Source: Neobacillus mesonae (GTDB lineage: Bacteria; Bacillota; Bacilli; Bacillales; Cytobacillaceae). Taken from it: DNA of 64,000 bases. Shown here one piece after another: positions 9,252 to 18,179 of this stretch. Position numbers and translations under genes: made by a program. Every line of letters starts with the position of its first letter. The stretch's first letter is position 1. The DNA lies in contig NZ_KV440949.1 in the NCBI RefSeq assembly GCF_001636315.1, positions 230,703 to 294,702 on the forward strand. Reading direction: 5' to 3'. The notes beneath the pieces were generated by a model. The model did no database searches and was not told where the DNA came from. It saw only the letters and a program-made list of their open reading frames with translations.

Positions 9252-10616
9252 TTAATTAATGTGATCAAATGCGTTTTGTACGGTGTCCACTAAGAAATTC
9301 AGGTCCTCTTCCGTTGAAGAAAGCGGAGGAGCGATAATCAGCACGTTATTAAAACCAGGTACTGTGTCACCATTTCTACCAATAATTAAGCCCTGTTCTT
9401 TACATAAGCCAATAACTTTTGCGAGCACAGCATCCTCGGCTGGTTCTTTGGACTGTTTATCCTTTACCAATTCAATTCCATATAAGAATCCTTTATGGCG
9501 CACTTCGCCAACGTTTGGATGCCCGATTAAATCTTTTAATCTTCCTAAAATCGATTCACCTAATGTCGCAACGCGGCTGACGATATTCTCTTTTTCAATG
9601 ATTTCAATATTCTTAAGTGCCACCGCACAGCTTGCCGGATGTCCTCCATAAGTAGAGACGTGACGAAGATGTTTGTCTGCCCCTGCTTCTTTAAAGGTTT
9701 CAAAGATTTCAGATTTAACGGCAGTTGCGCCAAGCGGCAGGTATCCGCTTGTCAATCCCTTTGCCATTGTCACGATATCCGGCTGAACACCTTCGGAATG
9801 CATAAATCCAAACATTTTACCTGTTCTGCCAAACCCTGAAACGACCTCATCACAAATGAGCAGGACATTGTGTTTCTTACAAATTTCTTGTACACGCTGC
9901 ATATATTCTGCTGATGGAATAATCACACCGCCACCGGAAATAAATGGCTCCATGATGACGGCAGAGACTGTTTCAGCCCCTTCCCAATTAATCATTTGAT
10001 CAATCATATCGGCAGCTACTTTATCGCAATTCGTCACTTCTTCGCCAAATGGGCAGCGATAGCTGTATGGCGGTGGAACATGAAGGAATCCTGGAACGCC
10101 TGGATCGTATTTAACTCGGCGGTTAGCTTGTGCGGTTGCACTTAATGCTCCAAGTGTTGAACCATGGTAGGCACGATATCTTGAAATAATTTTATATTTT
10201 CCTGGATTACCAGTTTGAATATGGTATTGTCTTGCAATTTTAAACGCTGTTTCATTGGACTCAGATCCACTGTTTGAAAAGAATGTTTTATAGGAAGCTC
10301 CTAAAAGCTCGCTGATTTTTGCTGATAGTTTAATAGCTGGAATATGACTAAGCGTTAACGGAAAATAGGAAAGCTTCATCATTTGTTCCGCTGCAGCATC
10401 GACAATTTCCTTTCGGCCATGCCCTAAATTTAAACACCATAATCCTGAGACACCATCCAAATAACGTTTACCGTTAACGTCTGTGAACCAAGCACCATCA
10501 CCAGATTCAGCAATTGTTGGATTGCTGCCTTCCACATGACGGCTCATCGCATGCCATAAATGTTCTTGATCCTGAGCCTCAAGAAGCTGATTATCTTGAA
10601 CTTCTAGTTTCGTCAT
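9252..10616 (-). CDS. tpa: taurine-pyruvate aminotransferase
   Basis: Class III PLP aminotransferase (EC 2.6.1.77 expected) transferring the amino group of taurine to pyruvate, giving sulfoacetaldehyde and alanine. The 454-aa protein has the PLP Lys at residue 286 in TMAKGLTSGY and the upstream LLICDEVVSGFGRTGKMF motif carrying the Asp that binds the pyridine nitrogen. Class III sequence alone does not fix the substrate; placement between ald and xsc makes taurine by far the best fit, with beta-alanine/omega-amino acid:pyruvate as alternative. Start ATG at 10616 has GGAGG upstream. Confidence 0.92.
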   Translation of the reverse strand: MTKLEVQDNQLLEAQDQEHLWHAMSRHVEGSNPTIAESGDGAWFTDVNGKRYLDGVSGLWCLNLGHGRKEIVDAAAEQMMKLSYFPLTLSHIPAIKLSAKISELLGASYKTFFSNSGSESNETAFKIARQYHIQTGNPGKYKIISRYRAYHGSTLGALSATAQANRRVKYDPGVPGFLHVPPPYSYRCPFGEEVTNCDKVAADMIDQMINWEGAETVSAVIMEPFISGGGVIIPSAEYMQRVQEICKKHNVLLICDEVVSGFGRTGKMFGFMHSEGVQPDIVTMAKGLTSGYLPLGATAVKSEIFETFKEAGADKHLRHVSTYGGHPASCAVALKNIEIIEKENIVSRVATLGESILGRLKDLIGHPNVGEVRHKGFLYGIELVKDKQSKEPAEDAVLAKVIGLCKEQGLIIGRNGDTVPGFNNVLIIAPPLSSTEEDLNFLVDTVQNAFDHIN

Positions 10617-10638
10617 TATCAGTATCCCTCCTATATTT

Positions 10639-11775
10639 TTATAAAGTTGTAGTTGGTGTTTTTTCTAAAATTTCATCTAATGTTGAACATGGAAGATTAT
10701 ATGTTGCGGCAACAGCTGGGTAAGTTATTTTACCCTTATAGGTGTTTAAACCTTTTGCTAATGCCGGATTTAATTGTGCTGATTTTTCAACGCCATTGTT
10801 TGCAAGCTGCAAACCATATGGAGTCGTAACATTTGCTAGGGCGTATGTTGACGTTTTCGAAACAGCTCCCGGTATATTTGGTACCGCATAATGTAGTACA
10901 CCATGTTTGATAAATGTAGGGGAATCATGTGATGTGATATGGTCTACTGTTGCAATTGAACCGCCTTGGTCAACAGCAACGTCTATGATAACGGAATTTT
11001 GTTCCATTTGTTTAACCATTTCTTCTGAAACAAGCTGCGGCGCCTTGGCACCAGGAATGAGAACTGCTCCAATGAGCAAATCAGCTTCTTTTACTTCTTC
11101 GGCGATATTATAAGGATTTGACATCACCGTCTTTACTCTGCCGCCAAAGAGGTCATCTAATTGACGGAGGCGTTCAGCACTTATGTCAATAATAGTTACA
11201 TCAGCTCCTAGGCCGACTGCCATTTTCGCGGCATTTGTTCCAACAACCCCGCCGCCTATAATGACCACTTTGCCAGGTCTGACTCCAGGTACTCCTCCTA
11301 AAAGGACCCCTTTGCCCCCATGAATTTTTTCTAAAAATTGTGCTCCCAGCTGAACGGACATTCTGCCGGCCACTTCACTCATTGGAGTTAATAGTGGCAG
11401 CGAACGATTTTCAAGCTGAATCGTTTCGTATGCAACTGCTGTTACCTCGTTATCTAGTAACGCTTTTGTCAATTCAGGCTCAGCTGCTAAATGGAGGTAG
11501 GTAAAGAGTATTAAATCTTTTCGCAAGTATTTGAACTCCTCGACTTGAGGTTCTTTTACTTTGACGACCATATCCGCCGCCCAAGCATCAGCAGCAGTCG
11601 GGACGATCGTAGCACCCGCTTTTTCATACTCTTCATTTGGAATTCCACTGCCAAGACCAGCATCTTTCTCAACCAAGACCTGATGTCCTGCCTTCACATA
11701 GGAAGCAACACTTGCTGGGACCATAGAAACTCGATTTTCGTTATTCTTTATTTCTTTTGGTACACCGATAATCAT
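10639..11775 (-). CDS. ald: alanine dehydrogenase
   Basis: NAD-dependent L-alanine dehydrogenase (EC 1.4.1.1), which oxidises the alanine produced by Tpa back to pyruvate, releasing ammonium and NADH. The 378-aa protein starts [16 protein letters not shown], the family's hallmark, with Lys and His substrate residues expected near 75-97 and a nucleotide-binding glycine motif at about 172-180 ([14 protein letters not shown]). First gene of the ald-tpa-xsc operon, preceded by a predicted promoter and an operator-like dyad. As a member of this operon its role is most likely catabolic pyruvate recycling rather than general alanine use or sporulation. Confidence 0.95.
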   Translation of the reverse strand: MIIGVPKEIKNNENRVSMVPASVASYVKAGHQVLVEKDAGLGSGIPNEEYEKAGATIVPTAADAWAADMVVKVKEPQVEEFKYLRKDLILFTYLHLAAEPELTKALLDNEVTAVAYETIQLENRSLPLLTPMSEVAGRMSVQLGAQFLEKIHGGKGVLLGGVPGVRPGKVVIIGGGVVGTNAAKMAVGLGADVTIIDISAERLRQLDDLFGGRVKTVMSNPYNIAEEVKEADLLIGAVLIPGAKAPQLVSEEMVKQMEQNSVIIDVAVDQGGSIATVDHITSHDSPTFIKHGVLHYAVPNIPGAVSKTSTYALANVTTPYGLQLANNGVEKSAQLNPALAKGLNTYKGKITYPAVAATYNLPCSTLDEILEKTPTTTL

Positions 11776-11866
11776 AACCTACACATCCTTTCATTCTGTT
11801 TAATTGGTCAAAAGTTATCTGCATTGGATGACAGCGTTTACAGATGCATTATTTAAATCCGGACGT

Positions 11867-11883
11867 CAGGTCATCCGTACCAG
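11867..11883. promoter_or_regulatory. putative GntR operator in front of ald-tpa-xsc
   Basis: The sequence CAGGTCATCCGTACCAG is a CxGGT-N7-ACCxG dyad, differing by one base from 5586-5602. It lies roughly 20-40 bp downstream of the inferred transcription start of ald, where repressor binding would block transcription. Confidence 0.65.
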
Positions 11884-11911
11884 TTTGGATAACAAACTAA
11901 CCTTTAATCAA

Positions 11912-11940
11912 ATTTAACCATATACTTTATTAATTTTCAA
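11912..11940 (-). promoter_or_regulatory. sigma-A-type promoter for ald-tpa-xsc
   Basis: Minus-strand TTGAAA (11940-11935), 17-bp spacer, TTAAAT (11917-11912). The layout relative to the dyad mirrors that of the AAT permease promoter. Confidence 0.5.
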
Positions 11941-12026
11941 TATATTCTAATTATAAAAAACATTTAGTATTTTTAATACCACTTATTAATTTTCTTAATA
12001 CTCTCTTTTTCTGGGCAGTAGTATCC

Positions 12027-12749
12027 TTAATTATACTTTCGTGAAAGTTTGATTCTAAACGAATACATATCGGAACGAAAATAGGCAAGATAATATTCAA
12101 TTAAATCACCCTCTTGATCCATCAATAAGCGTTCCGTAACAAGTACATTTATGGATTCCGGCAACTCCATTAGTTCAGCATCTTCCTTGGTTAACTGTCC
12201 GCTTGTAATGATTTGCTCTGCTTCGGAAAATTTAATTTGTAAGTCTTCTTCAAGGAAATCAAATAACGTCCCTTTTTCAATATCAAACTGTGCCAACTTT
12301 TCACCAATCTCAACAGGATAATACTGGACTTCAATCGCAATTGGTATATCATTGGCATATCGGATTCTTTTAATATAGTAAGCTTCATCAAATCCGGTAA
12401 CTTCTTTAATATCTTCCGAGGTTTTTACGATGCCATGTGTAATCAGCTTCGCATCGGGTTTCATGCCCATTCTTTTAATAATTTCGGTTGTGCTGCTTAG
12501 ACTGCCTAGCCAATCCTGAATTGGCTTCAGGGAAATAAAAGTCCCTTTGCCATGAACCTTTTCTAAAATACCGTCCCGTACTAAATGGGAAACTGCTTCC
12601 CTCACCGTGCTTCTGCTAACTTTAAAAGCATCCATTAATTCCCTTTCACTAGGAATTTTCTCTTGATAGTAGCCATCCCTAATTAAAGTTTCGAGCTTAT
12701 TCCTTAATTGAATGTGCAACGGCATTGGGTCCTTTGGATCTAATTGCAT
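12027..12749 (-). CDS. GntR family regulator with UTRA effector domain
   Basis: A 240-aa HutC/FadR-like transcription factor. The N-terminal winged helix-turn-helix is at about residues 8-75 (PSERELMDAFKVSRSTVREAVSHL, with the KVHGKGTF wing), followed by a UTRA ligand-binding domain to the C-terminus. The start is set at ATG 12749 because AAGGAGGG lies 8 bp upstream; a longer frame from 12776 would place that site inside the coding region. It follows the ald promoter region on the same strand's upstream side and is the likely controller of the two dyads at 5586 and 11867, with taurine or a pathway intermediate as inducer (inference). Confidence 0.85.
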   Translation of the reverse strand: MQLDPKDPMPLHIQLRNKLETLIRDGYYQEKIPSERELMDAFKVSRSTVREAVSHLVRDGILEKVHGKGTFISLKPIQDWLGSLSSTTEIIKRMGMKPDAKLITHGIVKTSEDIKEVTGFDEAYYIKRIRYANDIPIAIEVQYYPVEIGEKLAQFDIEKGTLFDFLEEDLQIKFSEAEQIITSGQLTKEDAELMELPESINVLVTERLLMDQEGDLIEYYLAYFRSDMYSFRIKLSRKYN

Positions 12750-12884
12750 TTTTGAATCCCTCCTTATAATTTCCATATATTGATGATTACTTATATGTTA
12801 CTAATTTCTATCGCACTTGTCATTAGTTTCATTTATAATAGTGAATAAATTTAGAAGTTTCAGTAAATGGGAGTTGGATGATAA

Positions 12885-13790
12885 ATGAATCTCGAACATC
12901 TTAAAGTATTTTTCACTGCCGCTACAAAAAAGAATTTTTCAGAAACAGCAAAAGTCCTGCACCTTTCACAGCCATCCGTTAGTCTACATATCAAACATTT
13001 AGAAGAATACTTAAACACGACATTATTCGATCGTTCCACGAAAAAAATGGAGCTGACACACGCTGGCACTATTCTTTTCAGTTATGCTGAACAGTTAATC
13101 CAGCTTGTGAATCAAGTAGAAAAAGATATTTCCCTTCTTTCCGATACTATTCATGGCGACCTGCGATTAGGTGCTAGTCTAACGATCGGAGAATATTTAC
13201 TCCCTTATTACCTAGGCGATTTTATCAAACAGTATCCTGAAGTGAATTTAAGTCTAACAGTTGATAATTCGTTTCAAATAATTGAAAAACTGCTGGATGG
13301 GAAGATCGATTTGGGATTCATTGAGGCGGCCATCCCACGAAAAGAAATTGAAAGTCTGCCATTTTTAGAGGATGAACTCGTCATCATCTCATCCGCTCGG
13401 GACCCCCATCCTTTGCTTACAGGAGAATCAATCGAGCCGGAATTGTTGTTTTCCCTGCCAATCATCGCCAGGGAACATGGGTCAGGCACCAGGCAGGTAT
13501 TGGAAACCAATTTATTAAAACACCAGCTGGAGTTTGAGCAATTAAAGATCATTATGGAGCTTGAAAATACTGAATCTATTAAATCAGCTGTAGAATCCGG
13601 CCTTGGTGTGGGGATTATTTCCAAAACGACAATTCAAAAGGAACTAAACCTTGGGCTTTTAAAACAAACGAGAATTAAAGGTATTCCGCTAAAGCGATTT
13701 TTTTATCTCATCCATCGGAAACAAGTGTTATCCATGGCGAGTGATGCGTTTAAGGAGTTGTTTATTGCTAACATGAAGGAAAAAAATTAG
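12885..13790 (+). CDS. LysR family transcriptional regulator
   Basis: A 301-aa LysR-type regulator: N-terminal helix-turn-helix (about 1-60, FSETAKVLHLSQPSVSLHIKHLEEYL) and a C-terminal effector-binding domain of the periplasmic-binding fold (about 88-295, beginning GDLRLGASLTIGEYLLP). It is divergent from the GntR gene and followed 125 bp downstream by a membrane protein and an amidohydrolase on the same strand, which it may control. The binding domain resembles CysL/YwfK-type regulators, which would fit sulfur or acetate metabolism, but this is a weak argument. The target cannot be settled from sequence. Confidence 0.82.
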   Translation: MNLEHLKVFFTAATKKNFSETAKVLHLSQPSVSLHIKHLEEYLNTTLFDRSTKKMELTHAGTILFSYAEQLIQLVNQVEKDISLLSDTIHGDLRLGASLTIGEYLLPYYLGDFIKQYPEVNLSLTVDNSFQIIEKLLDGKIDLGFIEAAIPRKEIESLPFLEDELVIISSARDPHPLLTGESIEPELLFSLPIIAREHGSGTRQVLETNLLKHQLEFEQLKIIMELENTESIKSAVESGLGVGIISKTTIQKELNLGLLKQTRIKGIPLKRFFYLIHRKQVLSMASDAFKELFIANMKEKN

Positions 13791-13801
13791 TAGAAGCGTT
13801 T

Positions 13802-13826
13802 ACTGCCCTCTGGAATTGAGGGCAGT
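13802..13826 (+). terminator. hairpin after the LysR gene
   Basis: Perfect 9-bp stem, ACTGCCCTC and GAGGGCAGT, with a 7-nt loop right after the lysR stop. It lacks a strong T-run, so it may be a weak terminator or a mRNA-stabilising structure. Confidence 0.4.
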
Positions 13827-13844
13827 CATCCCCATCTATTTGAC

Positions 13845-13896
13845 TTTTACATTAGACAAACACACATTTCCAGTATGTGAATAGTCTAATGTAAAA
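13845..13896. promoter_or_regulatory. large nested inverted repeat in front of the Gate-domain gene
   Basis: Perfect 13-bp arms TTTTACATTAGAC (13845-13857) and GTCTAATGTAAAA (13884-13896) enclose a second perfect 5-bp dyad, CACAT (13863-13867) and ATGTG (13875-13879). It ends 5 bp before the ribosome site of the next gene. It can act as an RNA hairpin in the leader or as a DNA operator; no T-run follows, so it is not a classical terminator. Confidence 0.55.
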
Positions 13897-13915
13897 TGTT
13901 TGGAGGTTAGTGTAG

Positions 13916-15004
13916 ATGGAAAATAAACAAGCCCCTGCCACCAAATCCGCACGGACAAAATGGCATCTATATGAAATTATTGGTATTATTCTCGTCTTCG
14001 GATCACTGCTGCTGCTATTATTTGCCCCAAATTCCCTGTCGGCTCTTTTTGATACGATCATCAAGGAAGTTAAACCAATTGTTGTCGATATTTTCCTAAC
14101 AAGCGAAGTAGGAATTGCTATTATTGTAAGCGTAATTGTTGGCCGGATTTTAGAGCGGCTAGGGTTTACCGATGGCTTGATCCGCGTTTTTGTACCGATA
14201 ATGAAATGGTTCCAAATTAATCCATCCGTCATTATCCCAAGTGCCTACAATATTCTTGGAGATATTAATGCCGCAGGAAAAATCTCCGGACCTATTTTAG
14301 TTAAAGCAAATGCCACCAAAGCGGAACAGAAAATTGCCGTTGCAACGATGATTCAATCGCCTCAATCATTTGCCACTTTTGTCCTTGGATTAATTGCATT
14401 AACTGTGTTTGGCATCAGTGCCTTCCCACTTGTCATTTTATCCATTTTTGTACCGATTATTGTCGTCCCCTTTTTGTTATCAAGAACGATTTATCGCGAT
14501 ACGAAGCGGGTGGAACTCGAAGAATTACCCCGTTTCACTCCCACTACCCGCTTCCTGCAAACAATATTCGCTTCAGCCAAAGAAGGTGCTGAACTTTTAT
14601 TCCTCATCATTATTCCTGCTGTTGCTGCCGTATTTTTCTTTATAGGTGCATTGAAATTCTTTGGCATTTGGGACGCCATTGAATCAGGTCTGTCCTATAT
14701 TCTGACCTTTTTAAGTATCGAACCTGGAACAGGAATAGTTTCTATATTGGCTGCCCCCACTCTTGCGGTTGCTCAGCTTGCTGAACTGGCAAACACAATT
14801 GACCCGCGTTTAATCGTCGGATCATTTGTCTTAGCCAATTCTGGACTTCCATTATCAGTTATCTTTGGTCAGGTCCCTGTTACGTGGGCAGAAACCTCAA
14901 GCTTAAATGAACGAGAAGTATTGGAAGCAGCAATCATCGGCATGGTGCTTCGATTTATTACAGCATGTGTACTTGGTTATTTCCTGACTCCATTCTTGGT
15001 GTGA
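13916..15004 (+). CDS. nucleoside-recognition (Gate) domain membrane protein
   Basis: A 362-aa polytopic membrane protein of the nucleoside recognition/Gate-domain superfamily (relatives include YjiH and SpoIVB-unrelated SpmA/B-type proteins and CNT transporters). About ten hydrophobic helices are visible; the Gate-like half is at about 55-170 (SAYNILGDINAAGKISGPILVKANAT) and is repeated in character at about 270-360. Substrate unknown. It sits 3 bp ahead of an amidohydrolase, so the pair may import and hydrolyse the same compound. The start ATG at 13916 follows GGAGGTTAG and the large hairpin at 13845-13896. Confidence 0.7.
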   Translation: MENKQAPATKSARTKWHLYEIIGIILVFGSLLLLLFAPNSLSALFDTIIKEVKPIVVDIFLTSEVGIAIIVSVIVGRILERLGFTDGLIRVFVPIMKWFQINPSVIIPSAYNILGDINAAGKISGPILVKANATKAEQKIAVATMIQSPQSFATFVLGLIALTVFGISAFPLVILSIFVPIIVVPFLLSRTIYRDTKRVELEELPRFTPTTRFLQTIFASAKEGAELLFLIIIPAVAAVFFFIGALKFFGIWDAIESGLSYILTFLSIEPGTGIVSILAAPTLAVAQLAELANTIDPRLIVGSFVLANSGLPLSVIFGQVPVTWAETSSLNEREVLEAAIIGMVLRFITACVLGYFLTPFLV

Positions 15005-15007
15005 TTA

Positions 15008-16225
15008 ATGATGAATTATTTGATTCATGCTAAGAAGATTGTTACTGTCAGCAGTCTCGGAACAATTATCGATGGGGCAATTGTGGTTTCAGATGAAAAA
15101 ATTGTGGAGATTGGAAAATGGGAGATCCTGCAGAAGAAATTCCCTTCAGTTGAGGTGGTGGACTGTTTAGATAAGGTCATTACCCCTTCTTTAGTTGATT
15201 GCCATACCCATTTGCTTGAATTTGCCCCTTCCTCACTTTTTCCGGTTACTCCGGAAACTCATTTTTTAGCTGGTCGGTCACTCCTTTTCAATGCTCTATC
15301 CAGCGGAATCACTGCATTAGGCGAGCAAATTTGCGGCCATCCTTTTTGTGATTTTTCGATTGGCGATTATCAAAAGGCTGTTCACGATTGTCCGCTAGAT
15401 ATTTCATTTGCCACAACAAGTATCTCGATTGGTTTTGAAAAATTAGCCCATTTTACTTCAGTAACAGGTTCAAGGAATGTGGATCAAAAGGAATTGGTCC
15501 ACCCATTAATAGTGAGAGAAATTGCCCGAATCAGTGATTATCCTGGTGAAAATATCTTTATTAATGCCACACCGGCAAATTTCACGGAAAAAGAAGTACC
15601 GCATGCGGGCGAAATTATTTATTCGCTGGAAGAACTGAAAGAGATTGTTGAGTTTTTCCATCAACTTGGTAAGAAGATCGGCTGTCATGTTGCTGGCAAG
15701 GAAGGAATCCAAATGGCACTGGAGGCCGGATTTGATGTGCTGCATCATGCACACGGAATAACCGATGAACAATTAAACTTTGCTGCTTCGCGCAAAGTAG
15801 AAATTGTGGCAACGCCTATGGGCGGTACTCATTTGATTCCGAATTCTCCGGAAGATATTCTGCTGGCATTTGATAAAGGAATTTCTGTCTCTATTTCAAC
15901 AGATGCCTATCTCCCTCCTCATTCAAATGCGACCTGGCTGCCATTTAATGACGTGTCTTTAAAAGGGCCGGATGTATTAATGCTGATTTCTCACCTGCCT
16001 ATGCAGTTGCTGAAGAGGCAGGGTTATGATGAGAATCAAATCTTAGCCCTTCTAACCGCTAACCCTGCTAAGGTTTTGGGAAAAGAAAATTGCTTTGGAA
16101 GGCTGGAACCAGGTTTAGATGCCAATTTCCTTGTAGCTGATGGTGTGCCGGGGCTTGAAATTACTGATGTTGAGCAGATCAGGAAAGTGTTTTTTCGCGG
16201 GAAGAAGGTAATTGATCGAGGGTAG
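15008..16225 (+). CDS. amidohydrolase family protein
   Basis: A 405-aa metal-dependent hydrolase of the amidohydrolase superfamily, imidazolonepropionase/cytosine-deaminase-like. The HxH metal motif is in LVDCHTHLLE (about residues 61-70); further ligands are the His in GCHVAG (about 226), the HHAH segment (about 246-249) and Asp in SISTDAYLP (about 300). The N- and C-terminal ends form the composite beta-sandwich (DCLDKVITPSLVDCHTH, PGLDANFLVADG). Substrate unknown; a cyclic amide or an N-deaminated compound is typical of relatives. Coupled to the membrane protein upstream. Confidence 0.78.
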   Translation: MMNYLIHAKKIVTVSSLGTIIDGAIVVSDEKIVEIGKWEILQKKFPSVEVVDCLDKVITPSLVDCHTHLLEFAPSSLFPVTPETHFLAGRSLLFNALSSGITALGEQICGHPFCDFSIGDYQKAVHDCPLDISFATTSISIGFEKLAHFTSVTGSRNVDQKELVHPLIVREIARISDYPGENIFINATPANFTEKEVPHAGEIIYSLEELKEIVEFFHQLGKKIGCHVAGKEGIQMALEAGFDVLHHAHGITDEQLNFAASRKVEIVATPMGGTHLIPNSPEDILLAFDKGISVSISTDAYLPPHSNATWLPFNDVSLKGPDVLMLISHLPMQLLKRQGYDENQILALLTANPAKVLGKENCFGRLEPGLDANFLVADGVPGLEITDVEQIRKVFFRGKKVIDRG

Positions 16226-16343
16226 CTTTCCATTTCAGGGATTTTGTGTCTATATGGACTTAGACGTTGATTTTTATGTGGGATTTATTCTCTTGAAATT
16301 TTTAATGGAATTGTGCTGAAATCAAGGGACTGAAAGGTTCGGG

Positions 16344-16710
16344 TTAAAAAATATACTTGACCCTACGACCCTTTTTCTCCCGTTTATGGTCACAACCTCT
16401 CTACGTGACCCTACGACCACATTTTCATCCGGTTCGGTCACGTATAACCTCTCTACGTGACCACACGATCACTTTTTCATCCGGTTCGGTCACGTATAAC
16501 CTCTCTACGTGACCACACGATCACTTTTTCATCCGGTTCGGTCACGTAGAACCTCTCTACGTGACCTTACGACCACATTTTCATCCGGTTCGGTCACGTA
16601 GAACCTCTCTACGCGACCACACGACCACATTTTCATCCGGTTCGGTCACGTAGAACCTCTCTACGTGACCCTGATGCTCTTTTTCTTGTTTCTTCAGTTA
16701 CATAGAACCA
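16344..16710. repeat. array A: 52-bp tandem palindromic repeats
   Basis: Six well-kept units whose CCTCTCTACG element starts at 16396, 16448, 16500, 16552, 16604 and 16656, exactly 52 bp apart, with degenerate units at both ends. The core is a dyad of 11-bp arms, GGTCACGTAGA and TCTACGTGACC, around the loop ACCTC; the remaining 25 bp are a linker (consensus contains ACATTTTCATCCGGTTC). It occupies the space between convergent genes. It is not a CRISPR: the linkers repeat as faithfully as the cores. Confidence 0.92.
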
Positions 16711-16715
16711 TATGA

Positions 16716-17219
16716 TTATAATTTCTTTTGATATTTATTAAAGCTGTCTGTTACCCCAACAAATTCATAGCCGCAGTTTTTATAAAAATTATTTAATTTG
16801 ATATTGTCAGCAACACAATCTAATTTCACATACTTAACTTCACCCTGATAACTACTTTCAATCCAGGTCAAAATGGACTTGCCAATGCCTTTTTTCATAT
16901 AATTCAGGTTAATGCCTAAGCGATGCAGATAAAGAGAATTGGTTGATGAATCCTCTCCCCAAAGCTCACGGTCCCAATCGCTTTGTTTCGTTGAAATCGT
17001 AAAAGTAGCTGCTAAATCATCGTCCTTCATCACAACATATGTTGCATTATTATCAATCGCCTGTACAATTTCTTCATCATCCCCGCCATCTAAAAGAAAC
17101 TGCCACTGGTCGATTTCATTATCCTTCATCCACTGGGCCAGCTGCTTCAACAGATGAATAATTCTATTTCGATCATCACTTGCAGCGATTCGAATTTGAA
17201 AACTATCATCTAAAAACAC
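16716..17219 (-). CDS. GNAT family N-acetyltransferase
   Basis: A small acetyl-CoA-dependent transferase of the GNAT fold. The acetyl-CoA loop is recognisable in HRLGINLNYMKKGIGKSILTW (R/Q-x-x-G-x-G/A type), and the C-terminal NNFYKNCGYEFVG motif is the typical last strand. Substrate unknown. I prefer the GTG at 17219 (167 aa) because AGAGG lies 8 bp upstream; the longer frame from GTG 17228 overlaps that site. Its 3' end abuts repeat array A. Confidence 0.75.
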   Translation of the reverse strand: MFLDDSFQIRIAASDDRNRIIHLLKQLAQWMKDNEIDQWQFLLDGGDDEEIVQAIDNNATYVVMKDDDLAATFTISTKQSDWDRELWGEDSSTNSLYLHRLGINLNYMKKGIGKSILTWIESSYQGEVKYVKLDCVADNIKLNNFYKNCGYEFVGVTDSFNKYQKKL

Positions 17220-17258
17220 AATATACACCTCTTTTATTAGCTATTTTATAAATATTCT

Positions 17259-18149
17259 TTAGGCTTCTGATGTAACAGGGTGCTTAACCCGTTCAGGATA
17301 ACAATGGTTCTCATTTGTTTTTACAAACAGGGTTCCGCCATCCTGTAAAGGACTTATTTCATATGTCATTCCTTCATAATCAGGAGTGTAATGAAAAATG
17401 ACTTTACAGCTACCTTCCCCTGCCAGGTCCTCTAAAATATTTTGAATATTGACCGGAGTTTTACTTATAATATCAAAAATTTCAAATGCATTCTCGTTCT
17501 TATTAAAAATCACAATAGCTTTTCCCGTTTCATGATAATAAATTTCGTTAGGAAAAACATTTAAACAATGATACATTAATATACCTTGTGAATTACTTGT
17601 GGCAAAGGTGTTGGAAACAGGTATTCTATCAAGTGCAAATGAATAAATGAACTCTAGATCAGTTCTATTTGAAACATTCAGTTTTCGCAGTTTATTTTTC
17701 GCCCCCGCCTCTGCACTAGAAGAGAAGGTCGACCAATATTGATACTCCTGTACTTTTTTAAAACCAAATTTCGGATAAAAATCTAAAACACGATCATTAG
17801 CAAAAAGATACATAAAATCGAACGAATCCTTATAGTCCTCTAATACTTTATTCATTAACCTTTTGGACAGTCCTTTGTTACGATAATCAGGACGCGTCAT
17901 AACCGTCCCAATCTGTAAAGCGCGGTGCTGCTTTCCCTGAATAATGAAATCAAGAATATTCACAGAGACGTTGGCGATGATACTATTACCATCCGCAAAT
18001 GAAAATGGTATGTAGCGATTCCCCCAAAAGCCATTTTCATACCAACTCACAAAATCCAACCCGAAAATACCTTTCGCCAGTTCAAAAAAGCTCTCTCTGA
18101 GTTGGTGATTATCTTTATAATTTTTTATAAACTGTATGTTGCCAGGCAA
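17259..18149 (-). CDS. GNAT family N-acetyltransferase (two-part)
   Basis: A 296-aa protein with an N-terminal GNAT domain (about 10-135), where the acetyl-CoA signature is in IGTVMTRPDYRNKGLSKRL, and a C-terminal half of about 150 residues that I do not recognise beyond general resemblance to Eis-like tandem acetyltransferases. Starts with TTG, supported by GGAGG 8 bp upstream. It lies 31 bp behind the response regulator on the same strand and could be cotranscribed. Substrate unknown. Confidence 0.7.
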   Translation of the reverse strand: MPGNIQFIKNYKDNHQLRESFFELAKGIFGLDFVSWYENGFWGNRYIPFSFADGNSIIANVSVNILDFIIQGKQHRALQIGTVMTRPDYRNKGLSKRLMNKVLEDYKDSFDFMYLFANDRVLDFYPKFGFKKVQEYQYWSTFSSSAEAGAKNKLRKLNVSNRTDLEFIYSFALDRIPVSNTFATSNSQGILMYHCLNVFPNEIYYHETGKAIVIFNKNENAFEIFDIISKTPVNIQNILEDLAGEGSCKVIFHYTPDYEGMTYEISPLQDGGTLFVKTNENHCYPERVKHPVTSEA

Positions 18150-18179
18150 TTAGTTTTCCTCCATATTCATAGTTTCTTA

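Noticed and set aside
12750..12776. N-terminal extension of the GntR regulator (MEIIRRDSK)
   Set aside because: The extension would contain the AAGGAGGG ribosome site for the internal ATG at 12749.
16344..16710. CRISPR array
   Set aside because: The period is fixed at 52 bp and the 25-bp linkers are nearly identical to each other instead of unique; no cas genes are present.
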